DNA from: Pleurotus djamor
Lineage: Eukaryota > Basidiomycota > Agaricomycetes > Agaricales > Pleurotaceae
Length of the DNA stretch: 64,000 nucleotides
Direction of reading: 5' to 3'
NCBI GenBank assembly: GCA_029747585.1
Contig: JAPEVF010000057.1
Span: forward strand, 1 to 64,000
Position numbers and translations under genes: made by a program. Each line of letters opens with the position of its first letter. Within the stretch, counting starts at the first letter, position 1. The notes beneath the pieces are model-generated. The model did not search any database. It was given only the letters and a program-made list of their open reading frames with translations, and had not been told where the DNA came from. This document shows positions 33,363 through 45,698 of this stretch, in pieces.

Positions 33363-33960
33363 TCAAGGTAAAATTTGTTGAAGACACGGACCATTGGGTG
33401 CTGGCGCTGAGATCGTCACGGGCGGGACCTTTGGCTGGCTGTCCTTCACTTCCGCCTCGTAAGCCTTCCTCCGCTTTTTCACCTCCGCCTCCTGCTCCTT
33501 CTCCTCCGCCAGTGCTTCGGCCTTCCTCTTCTGCCTCTCCTTCAACTTCGTCTCCGCTTCAGCCAGATTTTTCTGCGCGGTCTCAATCTTCTTCCTCTTA
33601 GCCTCCTCAATTTGTGCTTTCTTTTCGAAAAGCCTCGTCATTTGTTGAACGAAGCATGCATTTATGTTATGGAAGGCTTGGATTTGAGACTCCAAGTCTG
33701 CGTCGGGTGGGAATGGTTGTTGCTGAAGAAGTCGAGCTTCTCCTACAATAATGTACTGAGAAAGGTGTCAAGAACACGAATCTAACAGACACACCAAGTA
33801 GTTTAACTAGCCATTTGTTGCTCCCCGGAATGGGGTGAGCCCGGCGGATAGGCAGTCTGGGATCAGGCTGATTGTCTGAATCTGATGCCGAGGATTCAAA
33901 CCGCTTTAGAGGGTGCCGACGTACGACCGTGTAAATAGGCGGGGCTTCGTCGTCCGACAT
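33363..33960 (-). CDS. Coiled-coil protein, unrecognised
   Basis: The first exon from ATG 33960 is acidic then basic (MSDDEAPP...RRHPLKRFESS, RLPIRRAHPIPGSNKWLVKLL). The second exon, about 33755 to 33363, begins YIIVGEARLL and becomes a long charged coil (FEKKAQIEEAKRKKIE, AETKLKERQKRKAEALAEEK). It ends in a short Pro-rich tail. The only clean phase-0 join uses a 37-bp intron (33792-33756), very short for a fungus; an alternative donor upstream would shorten exon 1. About 180 residues. Function unknown; a nuclear or scaffold role is a guess from composition. Confidence 0.55.
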
Positions 33961-34825
33961 AAATGGTGCCAAAACGTGGAGGTGCAGAGGGAAAATATGG
34001 GGAAGACGCCAGAGTCTAGGCCCTGGCGGAAGATCAGGCCCAGGGACGACGAAGAATTTAGGCGCGCAGCTCAAGAGGGCAAGCAACTTCGCCTTCGAAT
34101 TTGCTTCCGGAATTGCCTTTGAAGTTCGAAGTTCGTGTCACCGCATGTTCTTGAGTTTTCCCCAGAACTGATTTATCTGCAGAAGGTACAGAAGGTGATT
34201 ATACCAATATATCAAGAGTGAATTTACTCTTGACCTTACCACTCCGCCCCCGTTGATCTATGAATCAAGTATCTTACTAGGGCCACCCGTTTACATCAGT
34301 GCCATAACGCCGCTCGACTTCGACTTTTTCCTTGAACCCGTCAGTATGCTCAAGATGTGCTAGCTCACCTTCATTACTGACATCGAACTACAGTGCTGCT
34401 ATGGTCCCATTTTCCAGGCCGAGTCTCGTATCTTCCTGTCGAAGACTACATCAATGACGCGCAGAAGACGCTGGTCTGTCAAGATTGCGCCGAAGTCGCC
34501 ATGCTGATGGTGTTCGAGCCTACTAGCCGAGACTGACTGCTTCTCTCAACGTGAACGTAAAACGTTCAAGAAGGAAGGTCTACGCAACCGCAACTTGCTG
34601 GCTCATCCAGGATCCTTCCCTGAAAAAAAATCATCAGAAATTGCGGCCCCTATGTTTACCGTTGCCCCGCGGTTTCAAGTCCGAGTTATGAGCACTCTTG
34701 GCTCTAAACGCATCAACTTCGACATTTACATATAGAATTTACAGATTTACACACTCCTACGTTGACGACTGGCGAAACTTGCACCTTCGATCACATCTAC
34801 TTCTCATCGTCAATGCTTGTCCAAT
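33961..34825. other. Intergenic region
   Basis: No exon with support on either strand. Confidence 0.45.
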
Positions 34826-35362
34826 CTACCAGGTGCATGCAACCTCTGCCTCTGGGGTAATAACAGTCTCCCATGCATTACCGCAGAATCCTATATCTGC
34901 ATTAGGCATCCTGAAGCACCCTTTATCGCCTGTATCCCTCCAAATGCGATGGCCTCGTTTGTTGTTATCGTCTACGCAGATGGTCTGAGGACGACCACAT
35001 CCGGTGAAGTCGAAGCACCCGCCATTTCCCGAGCCAGCATAATGACGAAGACACTGGCCGCAATCACTGACTCGGATATCGTACTCCTTTCCACCATCCA
35101 CTATCACGAGCATGTCGAAGGGTCTTCCAAAGTCAGGACAATCTCCTTGATTACAACCCGACATGATCTCGAAATCGTCGTCGGGGAGGCTTGACGTGCC
35201 TTCCTTCGTATTCTTCGGCATGGGGGTGCCATTGCTGTTGTCGACGCCCCCAGCAATACCGATGTTCTTCTCTCCAACGACTGTGCCGGATCCCGTGGCA
35301 GGGATGGCAGTCCCAACGGCGGCGATGATAACGGTGAACAGGATCATTGTCTTGGGGAACAT
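34826..35362 (-). CDS. Small secreted cysteine-rich protein
   Basis: 178 residues from ATG 35362, chosen because it gives a clean signal peptide (MFPKTMILFTVIIAAVGTA); an ATG 33 bp upstream only adds polar residues. After a Gly/Asn/Thr-rich stretch the mature part has ten cysteines (SGCNQGDCPDFG, SDCGQCLRH, GGCFDFTGCG, TICVDD, GCFRMP, GFCGN, VACTW), enough for five disulfides. Single exon. No catalytic motif is recognised. Small size, secretion and high Cys content fit an effector-like or wall-associated protein, but the role is unknown. A TATATAA element lies at 35512-35518. Confidence 0.72.
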   Translation of the reverse strand: MFPKTMILFTVIIAAVGTAIPATGSGTVVGEKNIGIAGGVDNSNGTPMPKNTKEGTSSLPDDDFEIMSGCNQGDCPDFGRPFDMLVIVDGGKEYDIRVSDCGQCLRHYAGSGNGGCFDFTGCGRPQTICVDDNNKRGHRIWRDTGDKGCFRMPNADIGFCGNAWETVITPEAEVACTW

Positions 35363-35395
35363 CACGATGGAAATTCGGAGTGCGAACAACGGCAA

Positions 35396-36337
35396 GGTTG
35401 ATCAGAGGATGAGTTATTCGAAGAAGAAACAAAAAGAGGATGGCTTTGGAGCTTGAGACTTTGACGGTGAAGTTCGAGCTTGTCCTTTCATCCATTGTAT
35501 ACCAGCTTACTTATATACTGTTTTCAACCAAGGTTTGACCAATTGAACATGTTCAACTATTGCTACTACCCGTACCCTAGAGAGCACCATGCTGGCGCCA
35601 ACGCCACAACTCGGGATCTCTGCTCCCCTCACCTATCCAATCCCTCACGCAAACCTCCACCGTTCGCATTGGATCAACTTCCTCTGGAATTTCTGATTCC
35701 TTCCAGGATCAAAACAGGTCTTCCTCGGCCCGCCATTGAACGAAAGTCCATATGCTCAACGAAGACGCCGTGTCTCTCCATCACCCTCGAGGCTTTCAAT
35801 CCATCAAACCACCCCGAAGACTTCCCTTATCAAGGTCTCCCTCTACGTACTTTTTGATTCGACCGCCGTATGGTTACGACAACATCGTGTCGTCGGTAGC
35901 TTAACAAGTCTCCCATCTAATGATATCATATTTTCAGCATCCTCGGCGTGCTTCGAGTCAAGTTTTAAGGTTTGCAACTTGAGTTCTCCCGACAATGCGC
36001 CACGAGCGCGACTCTGCTTGACGTTGTCAACAGTTCAACTTTTCCCCCGCGGATGCGAATATGACGCCCTGGAAGGAAACTACCAGTATATATGGCGAAC
36101 GCCGAGCAAGCGGCGTTGTCCGTTGTTTGGTTGTGGTTCAGATCAACAAACACAGTCAGTCCACGCCTCTTGAGCCCGACTTCTGCAGTTTCCATTGATA
36201 GGCCATCCAGTACGTCGCTTCCCAGGTTCACTAAGATCTATGCTGAATCTACTCAGAATTGGGACCGATACTTAGGGAAAGCTACCCGTCTGTGTTGAAT
36301 CTGTGTCACAAACCGAGAAAAACGTGCAGTCACAAAG
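35396..36337. other. Intergenic region
   Basis: Divergent promoter region between the Cys-rich gene and F-box copy 2. Plus-strand frames at 35480-36173 have no family motif and poor splice logic; not accepted. Confidence 0.45.
35512..35518 (-). promoter_or_regulatory. TATA-like element of the Cys-rich gene
   Basis: TATATAA on the minus strand, 150 bp before ATG 35362, which would imply a leader of about 120 nt. Confidence 0.35.
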
Positions 36338-37911
36338 ATGCTTCGACACCGCGCCTTGAGTCTCTCCGAAATACTACGGTCAATCTTTGAGCACCTTGAT
36401 AACAACCTACTCTCCGTTTGTGCTCGCGTTTGCAAGGCCTGGACTGACGAAGCCCTTGACTGCCTGTGGTACAAGCTCAGAAGCCTTCATGTTCTTCTCA
36501 GACTTTTGGCCCCGGTTGTTTGGGATGAAGAATCGGAGCAATGTGTGAGTCTGCTAGATCTCTCTTTCCCCTTAAGATCTCTTATCTTCTCTCACTCGTA
36601 TTCCAGTTTTTTTGCCGGCGCATTGAACCAGCCGATTGGGCGGTGTTCCAGAAGTACAACGCTCGTGTACGCGTTCTATCCCTCTTTCGCGATGGGCTTC
36701 ATGCCTCCATGTACACTTTGATCAACTTGAGGCGGCCTCCCATCGTGTTATTGCCCAACCTGCATCGGTTTGTCGGCGATGCGGATCCACACGTGGTCCT
36801 CACTTTCTGCAACGAATCCGTGTACACTTTACACTTGGAAACGGCAGACTACGAATTCGAAACATCGATAGAAATCCTACTTCAATGCATCCCCATCCAG
36901 ATGCCCAATTTGGTTGACCTTGATCTCGACCTCGACTTCACTACGGGTATCTCTAAGCCGGACCTCCGTGTAATCTGCGACATGTTCAAAAACCTCCCCT
37001 TCTTGAGGATTTTGAGCGTACTGGCATCATTTCTCCTTCCTGAAGCGACTCACATACTTTCGAAACACCAGCTCCTTGAGTCCCTCACCGCGTTTCCCGA
37101 TACTGCTGTGGATGCCACTTTCGCCACGGACTTGAACCCCGAGAGTTTTCCATTGTTGAAAGACCTGTATCTTTCAATAACCCTACCCCGAGCAAATTCG
37201 TGCCTCTCATCACAATTTGCTCCCAAGACTCTCAAGACCATCAACATTCGGTCTCAGCCTCAAGGGGCCGAGCCTGTCTCTGGTGACGAGGTAGATAGCC
37301 TCATCAAGAATATCGCTCATAATTGGCCGGCCGTCGAGTCCGTCAATATTGATGCAAACCATCGAACCAATGTCTACGAATTGACGTACTTATCCATCAA
37401 GCCGTTGCTCTCATGTACACAGCTTACCTCAATTACTCTGGAATGGCCGCATCCACCGTGTCTAACCGATGCTGAGTTCGTTGCAATATTCAAGAAACTC
37501 CCTTTCCTCAAAGTGCTCGACATAGGGCATGGCGACGTAAATTCGCATCCCCCGCGTATGTCGATGGACTCGCTCATCTCCATCGCTCCTTACTGCCCTC
37601 ATCTGGCACATTTATCGGTGTTCATGTCCTTCCATGCTCCCCAAGACGCAAACCAGGTGCCTACCTGCTCCACGCCTTTGACCGCTTTGCGAACCTTAGA
37701 TGTCAGGTCCTTCCCTATTGAAGAGCCATTGATGGTTGCTCTCTTTTTTAGCCGCGTGCTGACGGACCGGTGTGTGGTTCGCTACGGCCCAGGGGAAAAC
37801 AACGATAAGTGGAAGCAGGTGGTTTCAGCGTTGTCCTTATTATGGGTTGTTCGAGCAGATGTATCGCAGGGATTTAAACACACTCAAGGCGATATTACAA
37901 GTCCTAGATAA
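36338..37911 (+). CDS. F-box protein, copy 2
   Basis: Exon 1 (36338-36544, exactly 69 codons) encodes the F-box: ALSLSEILRSIFEHLDNN, then VCARVCKAWTDEALDCLWY. A 62-bp intron (36545-36606, GTGAGT...CAG) leads to exon 2 (36607-37911), opening FFCRRIEPADWAVFQKY. Total 503 residues with a leucine-rich body. Closest to copy 1: both have INLRRPPIVLLPNL, EWPHPPCL and a CSTP-TALR-LDVRSFPI block. Expected to dock on Skp1 through the F-box and present a target to an SCF ligase. Convergent with copy 3, only 166 bp between stops. Confidence 0.92.
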
Positions 37912-38077
37912 CTCGAAAGCTGTGTACCGTAAAGTGTACTCTGCATGCGAGGTTTCAGCGCATATCGGACGTGTCAAGGTTACGGGCAAAGATGAACATG
38001 TAGCCACTACCAAGGTCATACTTGGTACAATACAGGCGCGGTATTCGAGCTCTCATGCGAGGGTATAGTCTACAATA

Positions 38078-39601
38078 TCAAGACTGCTTTGCCAAACGCA
38101 AGGCTGAGAGACCGAAAATCATGGTCTCCCAGTCCTTCCGGGTGCGTTCATCAAGCTCGCGATCTTCGTACGAGATGGCACAATGATCGGGCAATATTTT
38201 GCTCATAAAAACAGCGATAGCCGCCGGCGTTTGAATGGGCGAATAGCCAACGGCTAACGTTGAAAGAGAGCTGAAAGGGGTGATGAAAGTGGGACAACTC
38301 CGTGACGGGTTGAAGTCCAGGTAAACACTGAGTGAAGTGAGCTTTGGACACCATGAAGAGATGACGTATAGCACATCCATAGAATGTGCTGGTTTGGAAT
38401 GAGGAGTGCCGGACGCGAGAAAGAGAACGCGAATGGAGGGGAGGGACTTGAAAATACTGATAAACTCAGCAGCGCTCGGTTCAAATGGAACGGGATGCGC
38501 GAAGATAAGCGAGGTGATGTGCTTGCACGAAAGGAAAGGCTTCACTATTGAAAACGGGGCAGAAGATGGCTGTTCGTCTTCGTGGAGATAATCGAAGACT
38601 TCAAACCGAACTATCTCCAGGCGTGGTTGGGTATGGGCTATAGCGCGAGTTAGGCGTCGAAAATCGTTGTCGGCCTCGTAGTAGGGTGATGTGATAGAGA
38701 GGTTCTTGAGCGAAGATAATGCAAAGTTCCGCGAAAAGCAAGCAGAAGCTCGGCCGAATGGTATCGTAATGTCCAGATCCGTCAGAGAAGGAAAGCTGTC
38801 GGGACCGAGGTTGTCGGAGAAAAGCTCCTCGCCACCGGCAGAGTCCGCATGCAAGCATTGAAGATACTTGTGCTTCGACAATATCTGAGTAACCTCTGGT
38901 GTAAGGAAGTGCGTTGACAGGCATAGTTCCTCGAGGAATGGGAGGGCTCGGAGAGTATCAGCGATTATGGTATCTGTGTGTGGTGTCGAGAAACTCGAAA
39001 CTAAGGTCAGATCAACCAAGTTCGGCAATCGGATCCGGATATATTGCAACGCGATATCGATGGCATGAGAGTCCATGAATAGGCTGAACCTTGTGACAGA
39101 AGGGTGAGCGAAGAGTAGGACGACGTCGAGATCTGAGGAAACAGAAAGTTCCATTTCCCGGAGGTTGGGCAATAATATGAGAGAAGCGCGGTCGAGGGAG
39201 AGGGCTGTGTACACGGAGGAATCGACCTTCTCGTCCCGGACAGAAAGAACCCTAACCCTGTAGTGGTACTTCTTGAATCTAGCCCAGTCGCTCGGTTCGA
39301 TGGGGCGGCGTAGGTACTGACAGTCCAATAAGTCAGATTAATATCAGGGTTCATGTCAAGCAGCCAAGAATTGACTTACATATCTCTTCGTCCATTCATC
39401 GTAGTAGAGCGGTACGAGGAGTTGCAACAAGAGCTTGAGGGAACATACATTGCGCCACGCAAAATCGAGGGCGACCTCGGTCCAGTCCTTGCATACCAGA
39501 GCATATTTGTAGTCATGTTTATCCTTCTCAGCCGGGAGGTTCGAGAAGATGGACTTGAGGAGCTCGGGGATATGCAGAACGCGGTTTGATTTGGAAGGCA
39601 T
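38078..39601 (-). CDS. F-box protein, copy 3
   Basis: Exon 1 (39601-39380, 74 codons) holds a slightly longer F-box (VLHIPELLKSIFSNL, then YALVCKDWTEVALDFAW). A 63-bp intron (39379-39317) leads to exon 2 (39316-38078), starting YLRRPIEPSDWARFKKY. Total 486 residues. The extra five codons in exon 1 lie between the F-box helices (PAEKDKHDYK). The body keeps ILLPNLREMEL and a C-terminal AIAVFMSKILPDHCAISYED that corresponds to AVFLSRVLPEYCAVSYDD of copy 4. Substrate unknown. Confidence 0.9.
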
Positions 39602-40189
39602 ACTGGTCGACCTGTGGCGTCAAAGCTGAAATCCGGGGGTCGTTCGAGAGTCGCAGCGTCTTCATAAATCATAAATGTACGTCATTACGACAGCTTTAAG
39701 TTGAAGTGAGCACAGTTCGGCATACCTATTGGTTGCGTTCAGACCAAGTCGGATAATGGGCAGGGTGCGCTAGAAAAAGGTTCAAAAAAGTCATCAGAAA
39801 GAAGCACAACCCGGAATCAATATCGGCAAACAGGAAAAAGGGAGGTATGACAGGAGATAGGGATTGTTAACGGCGGTTTCTCGCCTAGACCAACCACAGC
39901 AGAGCCGAACTAGTATCGAATCCCTTCGCCAGTCGCATGCACAGAAAATAGAGAGAAACCAGCTACTTGGCTAGCAAGTAGTATCTAAGTAGAGTAGCGT
40001 GAAAGGAGCATGCGGCTGACGCATTAAGAACATGCGGTCAAGTCTGGGACGGAAGACTGAAAACGAGCAGTCAAGGTTTAGGACAAGGAGTGAGAGGGGA
40101 GAAAAGCTTTGTTCCAAACAAATAGACCTAAGCACCAGACATCAGACGAAACCAATACCGTCGCGATACGGACGACAAAGCCAGAGTAT
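39602..40189. other. Intergenic region
   Basis: Promoter side of F-box copy 3 and 3' flank of the S9 peptidase gene. No supported coding exon. Confidence 0.5.
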
Positions 40190-42585
40190 TCATCCTTTTA
40201 TCGACGTAAACCACTCCAAGACAGCTTCGTACCCGACACGAGTAGCCTCCACCCCGTCGAGCAGGTGTCCTTCTCCATCAAACCACAACATCTCCACCTC
40301 TTTCCCTCGACCCTTCAGCGCATGGTAATACTGGATTCCTTGCGTCGGCGACACCCTCATATCGCTTCCTCCAACCAACAGCAAAACCTTTGCTTCAACC
40401 TTGTCCACATGCGCGATCGGCGACGCCTTGAACAGCCGTTCGTAAATCTCAGGCGTGATGAGAGACACAGGAGTGAACGGAAGACCGAGTTCAGAGTAGA
40501 CCCAATCTGGGATATCGGATTTCATCTCTCCAACAGAGACGACGGGATTCCGTAGCGCAGCGGCTGAGAATATGTCCGGGTATTGACCAATTACTGCGAG
40601 GAGTCGTCAGAAAGGATTGGCTTCAGGAAGTTGTACGTGCTTACGATGAGCTGTCAAAAAGCCCCCGTGACTTCCTCCGGAAACGAACTGCTTTCCTTTT
40701 CCCATGACCGCTACGCCTGTGTCAACGAGGTGGCGCACGGACGCGATACAATCCTCGACATCAAGAGAGCCACAGTGTCCCAAGAGGGCTGACACATATT
40801 TCTCTCCGAATCCAAGGGAACCAGTGTAGTTTGGAAGCGATAGTGTAACTATAACAGATGAAATAGTCAGTATGGAAAAGGAACAAAAACAAAGAAATAT
40901 CACGTACATCCTTCGAGGGCGAGAGCGACGGTACCAGCGCTGAACGCAGTGGTGACTGTGCCGTGTGGTCCACCATGTGGTATGGTGATGAGGGGCGGGC
41001 TAGAGTCTTCAGCCTTGCTCAACGGCTTGTAAACGATGGCTTCCGTAGGGAACCGACCAGGGATAGATTCAATGTTGACTGATACACCCTCGAGAGCAGC
41101 AAGCACTGTGAGGAAAAGTGATGAGAATCCATAAAAAGACGAGGTTAGTGTGACATCTCACGATCATCATCAAGGATGGGGGCGTCGACCACTCGAACGG
41201 CGGGCTTGACTTGGAGGTCGTTCGCATCCAACTGAAGGAGGATGATATCGGATGGGCTAGTAGGGGTGCTTCGAGAACAGAGGATACGATCCTCTCCATC
41301 CGTCCCGAGAACCGTCCAGCTGTACAACTTCCCATCTTCTGGGGTCAAATCCGTGACCTGACCATTCTCCGTATTGATGAGAAGGACAGTTGTACGCGAG
41401 CCCCAGACCGAATGGCAAGTCATGTACAGCGTCCCTCCAAGACGAAGGAATGGTCGCTGGGGTAGGTTGTCCAAGTACAACCCTGGGAAGTCGGACGGAG
41501 ACTTGGGCTCCCATACGGTATCGACGACGACGCGGGCTTCGTTGTCAGTGGCGTCGAGGCAATGGAGGGATGAGCCGGCAGCGTGCGCTCCATACAACGC
41601 GCTAGATAACCAGAAGACCGTATCGGAGGATGGAGGTACTCGAGGCGAACGTGACGAAACTTCCGGCGAGGAAATCTTCTTCCCGGAACAGGCCAGTTCT
41701 CCTTCTCCGTCACCTCCCTCGAGAACACCTTGTGGTACATCCAGCTGCCAGATTGCTGAGGGTCTGTTGAAGCAACCCTTGACGCCTAACAACCTCGCAT
41801 CTGCCGTCACGTCGTAGCCGATGGCGAACAACTTGCTTCTGCCACAGAAGACGGCTTGTCCCAAGTGTACTTGAGTAGACGGTGGGCTCGACAGATTGAT
41901 TGGTCTGAGTATTCCGCGTTTCCACAGAGACAAGAAGGTTCTGGGACGAGCCCTAGTGGGCAGTCCTTCCCCGAAACTTGGGGTGAATCGGAACCGCTCG
42001 AAGTTGGTCGCATCTTTCTTGGAAGGAGGGTTTGCCTCAGCGGTATAGATGATCGCATCTTCGGACTGAGACAAGGAAAGGCTGCCAACAAATTCTACTC
42101 AAGGATATTGAGGAGCCTGGTGTTCTCGGGTAAATCATAAGCAACGCACCATCAGAGTAAAATGCCCCATGAGCCTCTGTAACCTCAGCCGAAGACTCGA
42201 TCCTATCTCCTTTCCAGACCTCCACGAATCGTTTGTCCTTGGCCTCGCGCAGAACGACTTTGCGCTGACCAGAAATGGAGTAAGTCGACGCCACGGAATC
42301 GGTCGGAACGTCTTGACCAGGAAGTCGAATCTCGTCCTGAGGCGTAAGGACCGTCGATTTCGAGACGATACGCTTCACATTCTGCGTGTGATCCCGTATC
42401 GAGTACGTCGTCTGAATTACTGCAAAAAGTTCATCAATATGGGGCCATAACAGGAACCAGCGACTCTTACCGTTTGACTTGCTGAAAACATACCCACTAA
42501 TGGGTGTTGGGAGCTCAGCTAGTCGGCGAAACATGGGAGCTGAGCGCTGAGGAATGAGAACATCAGGTTGAGAAAGTGAGTCCAA
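40190..42585 (-). CDS. Acylaminoacyl-peptidase-like serine protease (S9)
   Basis: Prolyl-oligopeptidase-family enzyme expected to remove N-acylated amino acids from peptides in the cytosol. Exon 1 (42585-42471) and a 51-bp intron (42470-42420) are clear. Several further introns follow, for example near 42150-42100, 41165-41105 and 40910-40855. The beta-propeller half includes QDEIRLPGQD and GRSKLFAIGYD. The hydrolase half has TIPHGGPHGTVTTAF, the nucleophile elbow GGSHGGFLTAH (near 40660), the acid loop LLVGGSDMRVSPTQG and the histidine segment WFDGEGHLLDG. All three catalytic residues are therefore present. The gene looks intact, about 700 residues. Assignment to the APEH group rather than another S9 subfamily rests on the overall pattern. 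Confidence 0.88.
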
Positions 42586-42853
42586 GATTCACGCGGAAAC
42601 GACCCTGTCCGACTTCTACCCCGACTATATTAGGAGCACTCCTTTTCATACAGGGACGAAGATGTTGAGCTCGGATCAATGGATGTACTTTCATGGAGGT
42701 AAAAGGCTGGTTTGGCCATATGAGTTAGAGCTCAGAAGGAGGTCTGAGAGTCACAACGCGGATAACACGCTTAGAAGGCAACGGAAGGAGTACTATGATA
42801 GCTTACAAAATGAAAGGAAATTCTACATAGGGTGCTTCATTCGAGTGATCTGT

Positions 42854-45474
42854 TTATTTCTTTCGACGCTCTATGGTAAAGTAGTGAGTACACGAGAAGA
42901 GATCAGGAGAGACAAAGACGTACTAGTGGATGTATTATCAGCAGGTATTTCCATTTGACCAACTTTTCGCTTGCGACTCTTCTTGGAGAGAGTCTTATCC
43001 TGGGCATATTTCGGCTCAATGACCTTACTGCCTGTCGCCCAGCCGGGAACCTGACCATTTTGCAGCGGTGCTGCGCAGTCCCTAAGGACAGTGACCTTCT
43101 TGACTGCAGCATAGCGCGAGTGGTTAGGGTCGAAAAGTACATCTCGATCTTTCCATTGATCCAAGTACTTCAGAAGGAGACGTTGGATAGCTTCGTGAAG
43201 ATGTAACGGATCCGGGGCCGGCTTCAGGAACTCATACTCCGGTGAGATTTGCTCGATCAATTCCTCGATCAACGGCGCGACGAACGAAAGTTCCTCGTGC
43301 AAAACGCGATCCCAGCCATTGACGGCAAATACGACTTGCCGGGTGTCTGTCCAACTCGATATTTCATGATCATCAAAGGCCTCCCAAATTTGCTTGAACT
43401 GATTGTTATTGACGTCGTTTTTAGGACCATTTGCTTCGACAGGAAGGGCCCTCAGCAGCATGATAAGGATGACCCAGAAGATAGACTCGGCGTCGTGACG
43501 AGGATGGTGTTGAAAGTTGGTCTTGTAGAGGGATGCATCTGCTCGATAGCGCTTATGCTTCTCCGTGTCGAGTCGACCGCTGTGAGATGTGTCCTCGGTG
43601 TCATTGAATATACGAAGAGGTTCAACAAATTGTGCTTCGACAGTATGGAGATCCTTGGGCTGTGGAGAATCGCCAACATTCGAGTCTTGATCGTCGTTGC
43701 CTATTGGGACCTCGTCATGGTTGTCGAATTCATCGTCTTCGTTCATGCTTCGAGAGGAGGGAGGATCGGTATGTGCGTCCTTATAGCGCTTGGCGAGATG
43801 CTCTGGCAGTTCGGGCATAGACACGAACTGGTTTGACGGCTTAAGGACCAAGCCTTGGGCCACGGAACGGGCGATATATTTTGGAGTTCCCTGACAGAGA
43901 CGATCAGGTTCAATGAGCTCAGAACAAGAAAGACGAAATAACTTACAGTACGCTCATTAAGTGACCCCGCCTTTGATACCTCTTTCCGCTCAAGTTTGCA
44001 GGCGTTATCGAGGTCAATGAGTAGCGCATGTGGTTCAGCATTGAGATCACTATAAAATCATCAAGATGTGAGGGAAGACGACATGATAGAGAAAATACGG
44101 ACCCATAAAGAACTTCATCGATGAAGCGAGGCCGTTTCTTCCCTCGATAGGGTAAGGAGGGTCGGGTGTGAGCTTGTTTTGGTTTGATCAATATATTGGC
44201 CATGCTGATGTCCCGATGAAGGACGCCATTGTTGACCGCGTAGCGATGACCTAAAGGGTAAGGGAAGTCATTAAGAGATCTAGACATGAAGAAGAGATTA
44301 AATAGTCAACGGACATTCAGTGACATCATACATGACTTTGCAGAAACTATGGAGGCCATCAACGGAAGCAAGAGGACTTCCACTTGTTGCGAGAATGATG
44401 CGTGTTTTGGTCCTCGACTGTTCATCGGATCCAACAGTGATGACCTTGTTCTGGGACTTGACCTCAAAGTACTCGACACAATCTGCGAACCCGAGAGCGA
44501 ACCCGGCTTGATGGAGCGTGTCATAGAGTTCCCCTTCCGTGAACTTGAAGTCATGAATGCGATACTGATCCTTAATGATAAACGGCTTCGCGTCGGGGGT
44601 GACAGCGATCCAAGACATGCGATCGTTTGCTTCTCCGACCATCTTCACAGTACAGCAGGTGTACGTCATGGTGTTGGTAGTAACATCCCACTTGGGCGGT
44701 CCATCAAGAGTGAGTCCGCCTGAGAGCGTGATGGTGTCGTCGTAGTGAAGGTGGCGTTCCTTCGGAACGTACAACGTGTACGTGTATTCGAGGAGGGGTA
44801 TGATGTTAGACCAATCGAACTCGTCCGAGGACTCAAGCCCAGAAGCAGTTGACCAATGGAGCGTGTAGCCTGCAGCAGAGAGAGCGATACCAAGAATACC
44901 TACACGGCTGGGAAGGGCTTGATTGGCAAGCCCCAGGTAGTCTGCACATTGGCCCGCTCCTTGAGCCTGGTCAGGTCGTTTCTTGAACTCGGCGGCGTTC
45001 GTAATGTGATGCCATGCGATGGGTATCTTCTTCCACTTGAGTTTCTTGTGGAGAGATTTCGAAAGGGAGACGAAGTCGGGACGAGAGTCAAGATGTCCGT
45101 TGGGGTGGTGTCGAAGGGAATCGTTGTGGACATCAACGAAGCAAAGCTCTTCCGTATCGGCAGGGCATAACTCTCGACAATGAAGTCAGTAAAACGTTGG
45201 CAGCTCAGAGATCATACTTACTATGCACGGCACGATAGACTTTGTCCATCATCTTGACAGGCAAATTATATGACGTATCCGCCATCTTTGAGATAGCCTT
45301 GACGGCTTTCAGAATTTCTGGACTCTTCGCAATCTTTTCAAGGCCCCTGCAAGAGTTTAGACGGTTCTTTCGAAAATTTGCGTTCGGGACCAGCCCTTCA
45401 GAGGGAGTAATCACGTCGCTTCCGCCAGTGCTTGATAGGTGGACTTTGACTGAGGTAGAACCGTGACGAGACAT
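42854..45474 (-). CDS. FunK1-type fungal protein kinase, copy 1
   Basis: Divergent kinase family typical of multicellular basidiomycetes. Start ATG 45474 aligns with copy 2. Exon 1 ends at 45222 and exon 2 starts at 45172. Landmarks are NANFRKNRLNSCRGLEK, WHHITNAAEFKKRPD, DGPPKWDV and PFIIKDQYR (likely ATP-binding Lys). The catalytic loop is NNGVLHRDISMANIL, the metal site LLIDLDNA (DLD in place of DFG), then GTPKYIARSVA and the FunK1 block FQHHPRHDAESIFWVILIMLLRAL. The last intron (42923-42871) joins a five-codon exon giving a basic end, KRRKK, and stop at 42854. Copy 2 shares this ending. All key residues are present, so activity is plausible. Targets are unknown. Confidence 0.9.
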
Positions 45475-45620
45475 GATAATCCAAGGAGAAGATGTAGTGG
45501 TGGCCCATGACTCCGAATCCATATCGGGACGAACAACAGATCAGTGGCACAGAGTGCCACTAGAACCCGGGCGTCGACAGACTCGTGCCACCTTTCCCTC
45601 CGCGGTAAGTAATTTTACCC

Positions 45621-45627
45621 TATAAGT
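45621..45627 (+). promoter_or_regulatory. TATA-like box of family member 5
   Basis: TATAAGT 72 bp before ATG 45699, in the short divergent spacer shared with the FunK1 copy 1 promoter. Confidence 0.4.
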
Positions 45628-45698
45628 GACCATTGAATACGCGAAATGAAACAGCATTGTAGACTCTGACCATCCACCCACCCTACCTACACATCAAC

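Noticed and set aside
35480..36173. Overlapping plus-strand frames upstream of F-box copy 2
   Set aside because: Low-complexity Ser/Pro composition, no shared frame through plausible introns, no family match.
42662..42958. 98-codon plus-strand frame between the S9 peptidase and FunK1 copy 1
   Set aside because: It overlaps the last FunK1 intron and exon on the opposite strand and has no recognisable feature.
43249..43836. 195-codon plus-strand frame
   Set aside because: Antisense to the well-supported C-terminal part of FunK1 copy 1.
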